Notes: generated by a model not told the origin, from the sequence alone. Shown: positions 34,904-44,546, counted from the stretch's first letter. The stretch is DNA of 64,000 nucleotides from Clostridiales bacterium oral taxon 876 str. F0540 (GCA_000466585.1 KE993502.1:140692-204691), one strand, 5' to 3'. Translations and numbers: made by a program.

Positions 34904-35800
34904 TTATATAAAATAAACATTTTCTTTAAAAAGAACCTTACCATCCTCAGTTTTATAGTCTCTGCTGTCTTTTTTGATTATATTCTTTTCCCAAAGCTTA
35001 TTTAATATATCTTCTAAAGCGATATCATAGTTTACAAAAAGCTTGTCGTTCTTTATATCCTCAGTACTTAAAAAACAATCTTTTTCTCTCATATAATTTA
35101 TCAATATTGAAGCTGTATTTCTTATATTTTCATCAATTGAGCCTTCTATATACTCCACTGCTGCTCCAATAGCCTTAGCTGTATCCTGCTTGTAAAAAAA
35201 CAATTCATCTACGCAACGTTTAAAACTATCGTTTAAATTCATTGCCATTGTCATAGCATCCTTGCTTATCATATACCCAGAATAATTTACATGAAGACGT
35301 GCATAATTTTCTACGCACTTTACTGCAGCTCCATAAGCAGTATAAACACCATCGTTTGAAAGATATTTTTTACATATGTCTATACTCTTTAAAACCTTCC
35401 CCAAATATACCATATTCCATCTTTCCCTGTCCAAATCCGGATAATATCTTCCGCTGTCATATTTTATTGTAATTTCCATATCCTTCGAAAAAACTAACCT
35501 TGAGGAAGAGAACATCCTATGCATAAATCCGCCTCTTAAATCCTCTTCATAAAGCTGTATAAACTTGCTTTTACTCATAAGCTTTATGTGAACAGGAATA
35601 TGTTTTTCCTCTGTATATATATTTTTTATGTTTTCTATTTTCTTATCCAGTATAACAAACAGGTCAATGTCAGATTCATCCCACAAATCTCCAGTAACCA
35701 TGCTTCCGAATACCATAACCGCCAAAACAGCTTCATTTGATTTAAGCCTATCTATTATGCTGTTGAAAGCTCTTTGGTACTGTATAATAGTTCTTTCCAC
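34904..35800 (-). CDS. MNT-type nucleotidyltransferase domain protein
   Basis: 298 aa. The N-terminal Pol-beta-like nucleotidyltransferase has VFGSMVTGDLWDESDIDLFVI (about 29-49), i.e. the GS-x10-DxD active-site pattern. A helical HEPN-like region follows at about 130-230, with YGAAVKCVENYARL, and a short C-terminal tail. This resembles aminoglycoside/lincosamide-type or toxin-antitoxin-type transferases, but the substrate is not predictable. The start is GTG 35800, seven bases after GGAGG. A fused MNT-HEPN layout is possible but not certain. Confidence 0.7.
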   Translation of the reverse strand: MERTIIQYQRAFNSIIDRLKSNEAVLAVMVFGSMVTGDLWDESDIDLFVILDKKIENIKNIYTEEKHIPVHIKLMSKSKFIQLYEEDLRGGFMHRMFSSSRLVFSKDMEITIKYDSGRYYPDLDRERWNMVYLGKVLKSIDICKKYLSNDGVYTAYGAAVKCVENYARLHVNYSGYMISKDAMTMAMNLNDSFKRCVDELFFYKQDTAKAIGAAVEYIEGSIDENIRNTASILINYMREKDCFLSTEDIKNDKLFVNYDIALEDILNKLWEKNIIKKDSRDYKTEDGKVLFKENVYFI

Positions 35801-35909
35801 AAACACCCCTCCAGTCTCAATAATTAATTATAAAACTTATATTAATTATAATATAAATTGACATAAAAACAATACTTATACAAGTACAACTGAATAAAAA
35901 CTTTCAAAT

Positions 35910-36134
35910 TTACGCATTTATCTTTTTAATCTGAAATTTCTCATTATAGCCGCACGTACTGCATTTAAAAACATGGATGCAATAGTCGTAAGCATCGTTT
36001 ATTGGCATATTAGCAGTATAATCATCCTGATAAACTTCTTGCGCCCGTCCTAAATCAGTCATTCTTTCTCCGCAGTTAGCGCATGAAAAACTTTTAGCGT
36101 TAAGCTCGTTACAATTAGGACAAACCATTTCCAT
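35910..36134 (-). CDS. Small double zinc-knuckle protein
   Basis: 74 aa with three CxxC pairs: CPNC (about 5-8), CANC (about 18-21) and CSTC (about 59-62). It probably binds one or two zinc ions. AGGAGG eight bases upstream supports ATG 36134. It follows hflX by 21 bp on the same strand, so the two are likely one operon. Function unknown. Confidence 0.65.
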   Translation of the reverse strand: MEMVCPNCNELNAKSFSCANCGERMTDLGRAQEVYQDDYTANMPINDAYDYCIHVFKCSTCGYNEKFQIKKINA

Positions 36135-36155
36135 ATTAATGCCTCCTGCCATAGG

Positions 36156-37940
36156 TTATTTGTTAAACAAATATTTCTCGCATTTATTAAAAACTTCATC
36201 ATCCACTTGTGCTACTATGTAGGTTCCTTCTTCTTTAAATTCTTCCTCTAGAACCTTAGCATTTCTATGTAAAAAAGCTGCAGCTGACTGATCACTATAA
36301 GGAATTAAATATTCAGCCTTTTTTAATGTATACGGAAGAGTTTTTGAAACTTCCTCCAAAAGAACATCAAGATTAATGCTCTCCTTTGCAGATATTTCTA
36401 TTGTATTCATTCCATTAAGCTTCTCTTTTAGTTTTCTGATATCATCTTCCTTAGCTTTATCAATCTTATTTAAGACAATCAAAGTAGGCTTATCTATAGC
36501 TCCCAGTTCTTTTAATACGATATTAACAGCTTCAATTTGCTCCAAACTGCTTTCGGAAGAGGTATCTACAACATGGAGCAATAAATCAGAATAAACAACC
36601 TCCTCAAGCGTAGATTTAAAGGCTTCTACTAGATCATGGGGAAGCTTTCTTACAAATCCAACGGTATCAGTAAGGGTTATAAGTCTATTATCCGGCAATA
36701 CAATTGCTCTTGTTGTTATATCTAGTGTGGCAAATAGCATATCTGCCTCAAATACCTTTTCTTTCGCTGCTGCATCCTTTGGCATTGCAATATCACAAAG
36801 TTTATTTCTTAGCGTAGATTTTCCTGCATTAGTATAGCCAACTAAAGAAACCTTAGGTATATCGTTTCGTTTTTCTCTTTGAGTTTCCCTGTGTCTTTTT
36901 ATCTTAACAAGCTCGCTATTTAAGTCATAAAGTCTTTCTCTTATATGTCTCCTATCAACTTCAAGCTTTTTTTCACCTGGCCCCCTTGTTCCAATTCCTC
37001 CTCCAGTCCTTGACAGTACACTTCCAAGCCCCAAAAGTCTTGGAAGTCTATACTTTAATTGTGCAAGTTCAACTTGAATTTTAGCTTCTCTGCTTCTTGC
37101 TCTTTTAGCAAAAATATCTAATATCAAAGTTGTTCTATCAATCACCTTCGCGCCTGTAACTTCCTCTAAATTTCTTACTTGAGAACCGGTAAGCTCGTCA
37201 TCAAGGATTATTAAGTTAGCTTTTAATGCCTGCCTAAGCATAGAAATTTCTTCGAGCTTTCCTTTTCCAACATAGAAAGCGGTGTCCATCTTGCTTTTCT
37301 TCTGGAGAACTTTATGAACTACATTAACCTCACAAGCCCTAGCAAGCTCAGCAAGTTCATCTAAACTTTCATCACTTTCAATTCCAACTATTATAGCTCT
37401 CTCACTGTTATCTTCCTCTATATTATTTGATTTAAGCTGGCCTTCCAAATAGTTTACCTTATCCATGTAATCTATTTTCACTGCCTCTTCAACTGGCAAT
37501 GGCCCAATATTTTCTTCTACCAATACATCATTTTCTATAGAACAGAAGCCCACAGTAGCTTCATTACATACTCCATTTTCTTCAGCTATTGCAACTATAC
37601 AATCAAGCTTCAATTTTAATAAAGCAGAAATATCAAGCGCAGAAAGCTGCGATATTCCATTTGGATGAGTATGTATTATTTTTATTCCTGAAAGCTTTTT
37701 TTCCCTTATATCTACCATTGGTACATCCACTGTAGTACTGTCTCCTATGGCTATATTTGTAATTCTTCCCTTCCTGTCTATAGCCACGCTAACTTCTCTT
37801 CCTATTTGATTGGTAACATCGCACATTACTGAAGAAAGCTCTAAGGAGAAAATAGTTTGTTTATCAATATTCAAATCATAGAGACTCTCAAGCTTATTTA
37901 ATATTGAATTTCTTATTCCCTCGATATTCCCAAATATCAT
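36156..37940 (-). CDS. hflX: GTPase HflX with N-terminal JAMM-motif domain
   Basis: 594 aa, about 170 longer than usual HflX. The C-terminal part (about 195-590) is a standard HflX: VGYTNAGKSTL (P-loop near 363-373), DTVGFVRKLPHDLVEAF, NKID. It binds ribosomes and splits stalled 70S particles. The N-terminal extension (about 1-190) carries an exact JAMM pattern: H90-T-H-P then six residues, S100-x-x-D103, with Glu49 upstream. That is the zinc-metallopeptidase/RadC signature. A small zinc-ribbon gene follows 21 bp behind. Confidence 0.85.
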   Translation of the reverse strand: MIFGNIEGIRNSILNKLESLYDLNIDKQTIFSLELSSVMCDVTNQIGREVSVAIDRKGRITNIAIGDSTTVDVPMVDIREKKLSGIKIIHTHPNGISQLSALDISALLKLKLDCIVAIAEENGVCNEATVGFCSIENDVLVEENIGPLPVEEAVKIDYMDKVNYLEGQLKSNNIEEDNSERAIIVGIESDESLDELAELARACEVNVVHKVLQKKSKMDTAFYVGKGKLEEISMLRQALKANLIILDDELTGSQVRNLEEVTGAKVIDRTTLILDIFAKRARSREAKIQVELAQLKYRLPRLLGLGSVLSRTGGGIGTRGPGEKKLEVDRRHIRERLYDLNSELVKIKRHRETQREKRNDIPKVSLVGYTNAGKSTLRNKLCDIAMPKDAAAKEKVFEADMLFATLDITTRAIVLPDNRLITLTDTVGFVRKLPHDLVEAFKSTLEEVVYSDLLLHVVDTSSESSLEQIEAVNIVLKELGAIDKPTLIVLNKIDKAKEDDIRKLKEKLNGMNTIEISAKESINLDVLLEEVSKTLPYTLKKAEYLIPYSDQSAAAFLHRNAKVLEEEFKEEGTYIVAQVDDEVFNKCEKYLFNK

Positions 37941-38048
37941 TATACCAACTCCATTTATTTATTGTTTCTCTATATATACTTGACAACTTTCATATAATTT
38001 TATACTATTAAAACAATATTGTAAATATCTACGGTTTGGAGGATTACA

Positions 38049-38573
38049 ATGGAGAATAAAAAAAGAAATATTATCATAACTAAAGATCAAATAGAAAGTA
38101 GAATTATTGAATTAGGTGCTGAAATTTCAAAAGAGTATGAAGGTAAAAACCTTTATGTTTTATCTCTTTTAAGAGGAAGCTTTATTTTTGCGGCAGATCT
38201 TGTAAGACATATTACTGTTCCTACAAAGATTGGCTTTATGACTACCTCAAGCTATGGTCATAGTGAGCAAAGCTCAGGTAGCGTAAAGGTTGTTAATGAT
38301 ATTCCCGACAATATCGAAGGTTACGACGTCTTAATAGTTGATGATATCGTAGATACCGGTATAACAATGCAATTTGTTGCTGAGCACGTAAAATCCTTAG
38401 GAGCAAAAAGTGTTAACTGCTGTGTTCTTTTAGATAAGCCTGAAAGAAGAAAGGTTGATATCGCTCCTGACTATTGCTGTTTTGAAATTCCTGATGTATT
38501 TGTCGTTGGTTATGGCTTAAACTATGGAGATTACTATAGGAATGTTCCATATGTTTTTAACTGGGAAGACTAA
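38049..38573 (+). CDS. hpt: Hypoxanthine phosphoribosyltransferase
   Basis: 174 aa. Visible signatures are LSLLRGSFIFAADLVRH (about 43-59) and the PRPP-binding motif VLIVDDIVDTGITM (about 95-108). It converts hypoxanthine and guanine with PRPP to IMP and GMP, salvaging the bases imported by the NCS2 permease elsewhere in the window. AGGATT-type site upstream. It diverges from hflX and has its own terminator. Confidence 0.92.
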   Translation: MENKKRNIIITKDQIESRIIELGAEISKEYEGKNLYVLSLLRGSFIFAADLVRHITVPTKIGFMTTSSYGHSEQSSGSVKVVNDIPDNIEGYDVLIVDDIVDTGITMQFVAEHVKSLGAKSVNCCVLLDKPERRKVDIAPDYCCFEIPDVFVVGYGLNYGDYYRNVPYVFNWED

Positions 38574-38583
38574 TAATTTCAAA

Positions 38584-38616
38584 TAAAAATCTGCCTACTT
38601 TATGGCAGATTTTTAT
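38584..38616. terminator. Bidirectional terminator
   Basis: AAAAATCTGCC and GGCAGATTTTT arms with a 7-8 base loop; it ends hpt on the plus strand and overlaps the yunB stop. Confidence 0.8.
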
Positions 38617-39277
38617 TTTGCTCTTTATTGTTATTTATCTTGTAACCTGCTCCATTTAAGTCTAAATTTATAGATGTATCCGGTATTTTTCCTACAATGA
38701 TAGTTTCAGCTATAGGTACTTCACTTTTTATTTCAATATCATCCTTTTTTGTAGGAATTATAATTCTGACCTTTGCATATACTTGTACATATATTTTATG
38801 TCTTGTTTGGTTTATACCTGCACTTTCAAATTCAGATTGATATTTTGTTTCTATGTATCCTATAGGTTCCATCTTTACAGATACGCTTGGTCCTATATTA
38901 GCTAAAAGATTATTATCAAATACGTATGCTATCGGCACTTTTATGCCTGTATGACCTAAAGCTTTAAGATCTTTTTGTGAATTGAGGGCCACATCAGTTG
39001 CAATCTTGCTCATTTTAAGTGTATCTGCTTTAAGCATAGAGATATTTCCTTCTCCATCTTTTTCTACTTTTATAATATCATCATAATTAAACTGCTGTGA
39101 ATACTCCTTTAGTATTGAAGCATTTATAATTTCCATAGACTTCGCTCTCATTTCAGCGTCTGCCACTGCCATAACAGTAGGCGTTATAGCCTTATCCAAT
39201 GCATAAATAAAAATATTGAAGAAAGCCAATGTCAAAAGCAAGACTAAAATTATTTTTATTTTGGTATTTCTTCTAAT
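38600..39277 (-). CDS. yunB: Sporulation protein YunB, probable ATT start
   Basis: 225 aa with the start proposed here. A basic N-terminus and one membrane helix (about 8-30) precede an exported domain containing DKAITPTVMAVADAEMRAKSMEIIN, the YunB signature. The protein is a SigE-controlled mother-cell sporulation factor in B. subtilis. Automatic calling begins at TTG 39241, which removes the basic leader and has no ribosome binding site. An ATT at 39277 lies five bases after GAGGTG and two codons after an in-frame stop. Confidence 0.82.
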   Translation of the reverse strand: MRRNTKIKIILVLLLTLAFFNIFIYALDKAITPTVMAVADAEMRAKSMEIINASILKEYSQQFNYDDIIKVEKDGEGNISMLKADTLKMSKIATDVALNSQKDLKALGHTGIKVPIAYVFDNNLLANIGPSVSVKMEPIGYIETKYQSEFESAGINQTRHKIYVQVYAKVRIIIPTKKDDIEIKSEVPIAETIIVGKIPDTSINLDLNGAGYKINNNKEQNKNLP

Positions 39278-39494
39278 ATTAACACCTCATTTCATTTTTA
39301 TATTCCCTTTTCAATTAATCATTAGTATAATCTATTATATAGTTTTAAGTTTAATAATGTGGTTCGAATATATTTTTGATTTTTGGCAATATTTGTAATA
39401 TAATAATATTTATATAAAAATATTAATAAATATATGATAAAATTATATTTGGACGAGCATTCTTTATTAGAAAGTACTCAAGGAGGCTTCACAT

Positions 39495-41972
39495 ATGGAA
39501 GAAGATAAAAATACTCAACGAAAAAATATAAAGAAAAAACGAAAGGGTCTTAAAGTATTTAAAATTATAATGCTTACGCTTTTAAGTATTATCGTTTTAA
39601 GCGCTGTTGCAGGTGCTGGTGTGGTATTAGCTATAGTAAAAACAGCTCCACCTTTAGATGTTAATCAAATACTTACTCTAAATGAACCTTCATCTATATA
39701 CGATAGTAAAGAACAATATATGGATGCTGTTGCAACAAAAGAAAAGAGAGATGTAATTTCTATTAATGATGTTCCTAAAAATCTGAGTAACGCTTTTATA
39801 AGTATAGAAGATGAAAGATTTGAAAAGCATAATGGTATCGATTACCAAAGAATTGCTGGAGTTATATATATAGATGTACTTAACAAATTAAAAGGAAAGA
39901 GCTCTCTTCAGGGTGCTTCCACAATAACGCAGCAGGTAGTTAGAAATACTATGCTTACAAATATTGAAAATGAAAAAAGCTTTAAAGAATCTGCAACAAG
40001 AAAAATTCGTGAAATGTACTTGTCACTTGAACTTGAAAAGCATTTATCAAAATCACAGATACTTGAAGCCTATATGAATACAATTCCTTTTGCAGGAACT
40101 GTATATGGGGTAGAAGCAGCATCTAATTACTATTTTAATAAACCGGCAAAGGATTTAACTCTGCTTCAATGTGCCTACATAGCTGGGCTTCCTCAAAGTC
40201 CTACTAGGTACAATGCTTTTTCTGAAAGTGCAAAAAAAGATCCATCTGTGTACTTAACCAGAACAAAATCAGTATTAACCATGATGTATAAAAATAACTA
40301 TTTATCAAAAGCTGACTATGATAAGGCAGTTGCTGAATTAAATCCAAAAAACCTGGCCTTTAATCAGGCTTCTACTGCCAGCAAAAACAGATTAAACTAT
40401 GAATGGTTTGCTCTGCCGGCTATTGATCAAATAAAAAAAGATATGCAAAGCCAATATCACTACAGTGAAACAGAAATAAATAATTTATTAATGTATGGAG
40501 GCCTTAAGATCTATACTACAATGGATAGGTCACTGCAGGATTCTGTACAGCAGATTATTAATGACAGTAAAAATATAGGCTCCGATTCTCCACAAGCCGC
40601 AGCTGTACTAATGGACTACCATACTGGAGAAGTAAAAGCAATTGTAGGCGGAAGAGGCGAGCAGCCTGCTCGTTCTTTTAACAGAGCTGCTTATAATGGA
40701 TCTAGTTCCTATCCAAAACCAGTGGGATCTTCTATTAAGCCGCTTACTGTATATTCTGCAGCAATAGATTCAAAGCAAGCTACAGCTGCTACTGTAGTAG
40801 AAGATTCTCCAGTAGGTTCAGATATTAAAAAAGGCTGGCAAGGCTGGGAACCAAAAAATGATGATCCAAATCGTTTTAGAGGATATATAACTCTTAGAGA
40901 GGCTATGAAATATTCTGTCAACTTGGTAGCAATTAAAGAAGAATATGATATTGGTCTTAAAACCGGAGCATCCTACGCAGAAAAATACGGATTGAATTTA
41001 ACTGCTGTTGATAAGTCAAGTTTGGCCGCTATGGCGCTTGGTGAAATTAATGGTTCGACCCCTCTAACTATGGCTGCTGCATTTGGTACTTTTGGTAATA
41101 GCGGTATGTATACTGAACCTAGACTTTATACTAAGGTAGTAGATAGAAGAGGAGTAACTATTCTTGAAAGCAAGATAAATAATAGAAAGGTTTTATCTCC
41201 ACAAAGTGCATATATAACCTATGACATGTTAAAAGGGCCGGTTAATGGTGGTACCGGGTCACGTGCAAAGTTTGGTGCAATGCCTGCTGCAGGTAAAACC
41301 GGTACAACTGGCAGCAAAAAAGAAGTTTGGTTTACAGGATTAACTCCTTACTTTACAGCTTCCGTATGGATTGGTTATGATACACCTACAGTATTACCTA
41401 GCGGTATATCTAGTGGAACCTCTGCTTATGTATGGGGAAAAATCATGGCCATTGCTAATAAAGATCTGCCTGTAAAGGATATAGAAAGGCCTTCCGGAAT
41501 TGTAGCGGTACCTGTTTGTAAAGTTTCCGGAAAAATACCAACAGATTTATGTTCACAAGACCCAAGGGGTAGCCAGGTATATACTGAGCTATTTATAGAT
41601 GGCACACAACCAACAACTTTATGCGATGTGCATGTAGAAGCTACTATAAATAAGTCAAATGGAAAAATAGCTAATGAAAATACTCCAAAAGATTTATTAG
41701 AAAAAAGAATATTTATAAAAAGGGACTATAAACCATCCGTTCATCTAGATGATGAAGCTTATGTGCTTCCAACAGAATCAGATGATACGAAGCCTGCACC
41801 ACCTGTTCAAACTCCTGTTCAAACTCCTGTTGAACAAGGTAATACAAATAATAACAATAACAACAATACAAACAATAATGGTAGTAATCAAAATAATAAT
41901 GGCAATTCCGGGTCAAATGGAAATGCAGGTCAGACACCTGTTAATACTTCACCTGACCAAACTACTCATTAA
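39495..41972 (+). CDS. ponA: Class A penicillin-binding protein (PBP1A-like)
   Basis: 825 aa, bifunctional. One membrane helix (about 25-50), a GT51 glycosyltransferase (about 80-260: EDERFEKHNGID, QGASTITQQ, IPFAGTVYGVEAAS) and a transpeptidase with SSIK (about 412), SVN (about 474) and KTGT (about 600). It polymerises and cross-links peptidoglycan. The last 60 residues are a Pro/Thr then Asn-rich low-complexity tail. AAGGAGG before the ATG. Single gene between yunB and a terminator. Confidence 0.93.
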   Translation: MEEDKNTQRKNIKKKRKGLKVFKIIMLTLLSIIVLSAVAGAGVVLAIVKTAPPLDVNQILTLNEPSSIYDSKEQYMDAVATKEKRDVISINDVPKNLSNAFISIEDERFEKHNGIDYQRIAGVIYIDVLNKLKGKSSLQGASTITQQVVRNTMLTNIENEKSFKESATRKIREMYLSLELEKHLSKSQILEAYMNTIPFAGTVYGVEAASNYYFNKPAKDLTLLQCAYIAGLPQSPTRYNAFSESAKKDPSVYLTRTKSVLTMMYKNNYLSKADYDKAVAELNPKNLAFNQASTASKNRLNYEWFALPAIDQIKKDMQSQYHYSETEINNLLMYGGLKIYTTMDRSLQDSVQQIINDSKNIGSDSPQAAAVLMDYHTGEVKAIVGGRGEQPARSFNRAAYNGSSSYPKPVGSSIKPLTVYSAAIDSKQATAATVVEDSPVGSDIKKGWQGWEPKNDDPNRFRGYITLREAMKYSVNLVAIKEEYDIGLKTGASYAEKYGLNLTAVDKSSLAAMALGEINGSTPLTMAAAFGTFGNSGMYTEPRLYTKVVDRRGVTILESKINNRKVLSPQSAYITYDMLKGPVNGGTGSRAKFGAMPAAGKTGTTGSKKEVWFTGLTPYFTASVWIGYDTPTVLPSGISSGTSAYVWGKIMAIANKDLPVKDIERPSGIVAVPVCKVSGKIPTDLCSQDPRGSQVYTELFIDGTQPTTLCDVHVEATINKSNGKIANENTPKDLLEKRIFIKRDYKPSVHLDDEAYVLPTESDDTKPAPPVQTPVQTPVEQGNTNNNNNNNTNNNGSNQNNNGNSGSNGNAGQTPVNTSPDQTTH

Positions 41973-41984
41973 ATTATGATTTTG

Positions 41985-42019
41985 AAGAAGGAAGTGATAC
42001 TTTCACTTCCTTCTTTTTT
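41985..42019. terminator. Bidirectional terminator
   Basis: AAGAAGGAAGTGA (41985-41997) pairs with TCACTTCCTTCTT (42003-42015), then T-run. It separates ponA from the end of the spoVA operon. Confidence 0.85.
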
Positions 42020-42587
42020 AAAAATCCGTCAGTTCCCTGTTATAATTTTTTATTATCTCTTCCATAGCTTTAGAAATAATTGGCGCTCCAATGGTTATGT
42101 TATCCTTTCCGTCCATTTTGCCTGGGTCTCCGATACCGACTATATATTTCGCTCTCACAGAAGACAACATATTAACAGTATCTCCCTTAAGTACTCTATT
42201 ATTTAATGCATTTCCATACTTATCTACTGCTTTATTTATTATATTTCCATACTTATCTACGGAGCAGTCTACCATAACGCCTTTAGCTTTAGAGGTATTA
42301 GAAGCAACTGCTACAATGCCAATAACTTCAATGGCTTTATCTTTCATAATCTTATACATTGCCTTTTCTCCGTAACCCATGCCAATATCTCCCCTATCAT
42401 CTGCCATTACCACCACGGGATCAAACTTTGCCATTTTTATTAATTCTATTATCTTTTCTCCGCTTAAAACAGTAGGGTTACCTGCCGATAATGATATACA
42501 TCTGCCGCCAATATTTCTTGCTGCTTCTTCTACTGCGTTTTTAGCTATATCATCTCCGTCAGTAACAATTATAACTCTTCGTTTCAC
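42018..42587 (-). CDS. spoVAEA: Stage V sporulation protein AE-A (SpoVAEA-like, soluble)
   Basis: 189 aa soluble protein. Its start MKRRVIIVTDGDDIAKNAVE and the GNPTVLSGEKIIELIK, DDRGDIGMGYGEKAM motifs match the soluble partner that follows spoVAE in sporeformer spoVA operons. Its role with the SpoVA channel in dipicolinic-acid uptake and spore germination is family knowledge. It is last in the operon spoVAC-AD-AE-AEA and five bases behind spoVAE. Confidence 0.8.
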   Translation of the reverse strand: MKRRVIIVTDGDDIAKNAVEEAARNIGGRCISLSAGNPTVLSGEKIIELIKMAKFDPVVVMADDRGDIGMGYGEKAMYKIMKDKAIEVIGIVAVASNTSKAKGVMVDCSVDKYGNIINKAVDKYGNALNNRVLKGDTVNMLSSVRAKYIVGIGDPGKMDGKDNITIGAPIISKAMEEIIKNYNRELTDF

Positions 42588-42592
42588 TTAGA

Positions 42593-42949
42593 TCACTCCT
42601 TTGTCTTTGGATTGAAAAGAAGTGCCATTACATATCCAAAAATGATAGCTCCGGTAATTCCTCCGGCAGTACCTTTTATTCCTCCTGTGAAAGCTCCTAT
42701 AAGTCCGCTTTTATCAACCTCTTTTATAACGCCTTTAGCTAATGAATATCCAAAACCCGGAAGTGGAACTGTAGCTCCTGCTTTTCCCAGTTTTACTATA
42801 GGCTCATATATATTTAATGCTCCTAATATAACTCCCAATGTAACAAAGCTAACCAAAATCCTAGCAGGTGTAAGTTTAGTTTTATCAATAAGAATTTGTG
42901 CAATAACGCAAAATACTCCTCCTATAACAAATGCATTTATATAATCCAT
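42593..42949 (-). CDS. spoVAE: Stage V sporulation protein AE (membrane)
   Basis: 118 aa with three to four membrane helices, glycine-rich; DYINAFVIGGVFCVIAQILIDKT near the start resembles the SpoVAC fold, to which it is paralogous. With SpoVAC and SpoVAD it forms the channel that moves Ca-dipicolinate into the forespore and out at germination. ATG 42949 has AAGGGG upstream. A longer ORF start lacks support. Confidence 0.9.
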   Translation of the reverse strand: MDYINAFVIGGVFCVIAQILIDKTKLTPARILVSFVTLGVILGALNIYEPIVKLGKAGATVPLPGFGYSLAKGVIKEVDKSGLIGAFTGGIKGTAGGITGAIIFGYVMALLFNPKTKE

Positions 42950-43009
42950 TACTTGGTCCCCTTTCAGTTTCAATATTTGAAAAAACCGCTTAATACATGG
43001 ATCCTGCTG

Positions 43010-44017
43010 TTATATTTCCACTGCTACTGCATGTGCAATTCCTGGTATATTAAGCCCTTGAAAACATGAAGTGGAACTTAATAATGCTCCAGTTGATACA
43101 AGAAGAACTCTCTTAAACTTTCCATTCAGCATATTCTTATAAATATATCCGCAGTCCACTACAGCTGAACATCCACAGCCGCTTCCACCAGAATTTGTTT
43201 TTTGTCTGTCATGATCAAAAATTTCATCACCACAATCAATATAATTATCTTTTAATTCATAACCATGTTCAAAAAGAAGTTCCCTTGTAATTCTCTTTCC
43301 TACCTTTCCTAGATCACCTGTTGCAATAATATCATAATAATCAGGACTTCTGCCTGTATCTTTCAAGTGTTGTGCTATAGTGTCTACTGCAGCAGGAGCC
43401 ATAGCTTCACCCATGTTATTTACATCATTTACTCCATAATCCTTAACCTTACCCATTGTTACATAGCTTACATATGGATAATTCCCCTCAGTTCCAAGAA
43501 TCATTGCCCCCGACCCGGTTACGGTCCATTGAGCTGTAGGAGGTCTTTGACTTCCATATTCGAGCGGAAATCTAAATTGCCTTTCTGCTGAAGAAAAATG
43601 TGAGGATGTTGCCGCTATAATATGATTTGCATATCCTCCATCTATCATTAATGAGCCCATTGCTAATGATTCTGTCATTGTAGAACAGGCTCCAAAAAGT
43701 CCAATAAAAGGAATATCTAAATCTTTAGCTGCAAAACAAGCTGAGGTTAATTGATTTAATAAATCCCCTGCTAATAAATAGTCAATATGTTCTTCTTTAA
43801 GGTTAGCTTTTTTTATAGCCTCTGTTATAGCAGTATACATCATGCTGCTTTCTGCTTTTTCATAAGTATCTTTTCCATTCATATCATCTTCTAATATTAT
43901 ATCAAAATATTCTTTTAAAGGTCCTTCTCCCTCTTTGGGTCCGACAATGCTTGCTGTTGCCATTATCCTTGGCTTGCTTGGAGTCTCTATTGTCTGTTTT
44001 CCTATTCTTTTATTCAA
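43010..44017 (-). CDS. spoVAD: Stage V sporulation protein AD
   Basis: 335 aa, thiolase-fold family member. Visible: EHIDYLLAGDLLNQLTSACF, FIGLFGACSTMTESLAMG (Cys in the thiolase-like loop), QTNSGGSGCGCSAVV. SpoVAD binds dipicolinic acid. I chose TTG 44017, five bases after AGGTGA, rather than the GTG at 44026 that immediately follows the spoVAC stop. It is the second gene of the spoVA operon. Confidence 0.92.
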   Translation of the reverse strand: MNKRIGKQTIETPSKPRIMATASIVGPKEGEGPLKEYFDIILEDDMNGKDTYEKAESSMMYTAITEAIKKANLKEEHIDYLLAGDLLNQLTSACFAAKDLDIPFIGLFGACSTMTESLAMGSLMIDGGYANHIIAATSSHFSSAERQFRFPLEYGSQRPPTAQWTVTGSGAMILGTEGNYPYVSYVTMGKVKDYGVNDVNNMGEAMAPAAVDTIAQHLKDTGRSPDYYDIIATGDLGKVGKRITRELLFEHGYELKDNYIDCGDEIFDHDRQKTNSGGSGCGCSAVVDCGYIYKNMLNGKFKRVLLVSTGALLSSTSCFQGLNIPGIAHAVAVEI

Positions 44018-44026
44018 TCTATTCAC

Positions 44027-44476
44027 CTACTTTATTAAATAGTATATAATTCCTACTATTACTGAAGAGCCTATTCCGTATACTAGTACAGGGCCTGCAA
44101 TAATAAACATCTTTGCTGCCACACCAAATATAAAGCCTTCCTTCTTAAACTCCATAGCCGGAGATACTATTGAATTTGCAAAACCTGTTATCGGAACCAA
44201 GCTACCTGCACCTGCAAAGGCTGCTAGTTTATCATAAATGCCGATGCCAGTTAACAGAGCTCCAATAAAGACCATTATAATTGAAACCCATGCTGAAACA
44301 TCATCCTTTGGTAATCCAAGCTTTATAAAATAGTTGCTAAAAAATTGACCTATATCGCATATTAATCCACCCACTATAAAAGCACGGATACAATTTCTAA
44401 GTAAATGTGATTTGGGCCTTACTTCAGAAGATATCTCTTTAAATTTTTTCTTCATATTTTCTTCTTTATTATTCAT
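44027..44476 (-). CDS. spoVAC: Stage V sporulation protein AC
   Basis: 149 aa with three to four membrane helices; RNCIRAFIVGGLICDIGQFF and ITGFANSIVSPAMEFKKEGF are SpoVAC signatures. This is the mechanosensitive channel subunit of the SpoVA complex. First gene of the operon, 40 bp behind a forespore-type promoter. ATG 44476 chosen; an upstream GTG codes for an extension without an independent site. Confidence 0.92.
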   Translation of the reverse strand: MNNKEENMKKKFKEISSEVRPKSHLLRNCIRAFIVGGLICDIGQFFSNYFIKLGLPKDDVSAWVSIIMVFIGALLTGIGIYDKLAAFAGAGSLVPITGFANSIVSPAMEFKKEGFIFGVAAKMFIIAGPVLVYGIGSSVIVGIIYYLIK

Positions 44477-44516
44477 CAAAGCCACTTCCTTAAACTTTAA
44501 TTATTACTTCAAATTT

Positions 44517-44546
44517 TATTTTATGCAAAATAAAGCACCTTATTCA
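44517..44546 (-). promoter_or_regulatory. Forespore (SigF/SigG-type) promoter of spoVA
   Basis: On the minus strand -35 TGAATA (44541-44546), 15-bp spacer, -10 CATAAAATA (44517-44525). The consensus for SigF/SigG is GHATR and CATWMTA at about this spacing. It lies about 40 bp before spoVAC, as expected for a forespore-expressed operon. Confidence 0.7.

Noticed and set aside
34904..35800. Toxin-antitoxin (MNT/HEPN) system
   Set aside because: Only one gene; the helical part is only HEPN-like and no RxxxxH motif could be fixed with confidence.
41713..41937. Antisense ORF over the PBP Asn-rich tail
   Set aside because: Artifact of the repeated AAT/AAC codons; no start signals.
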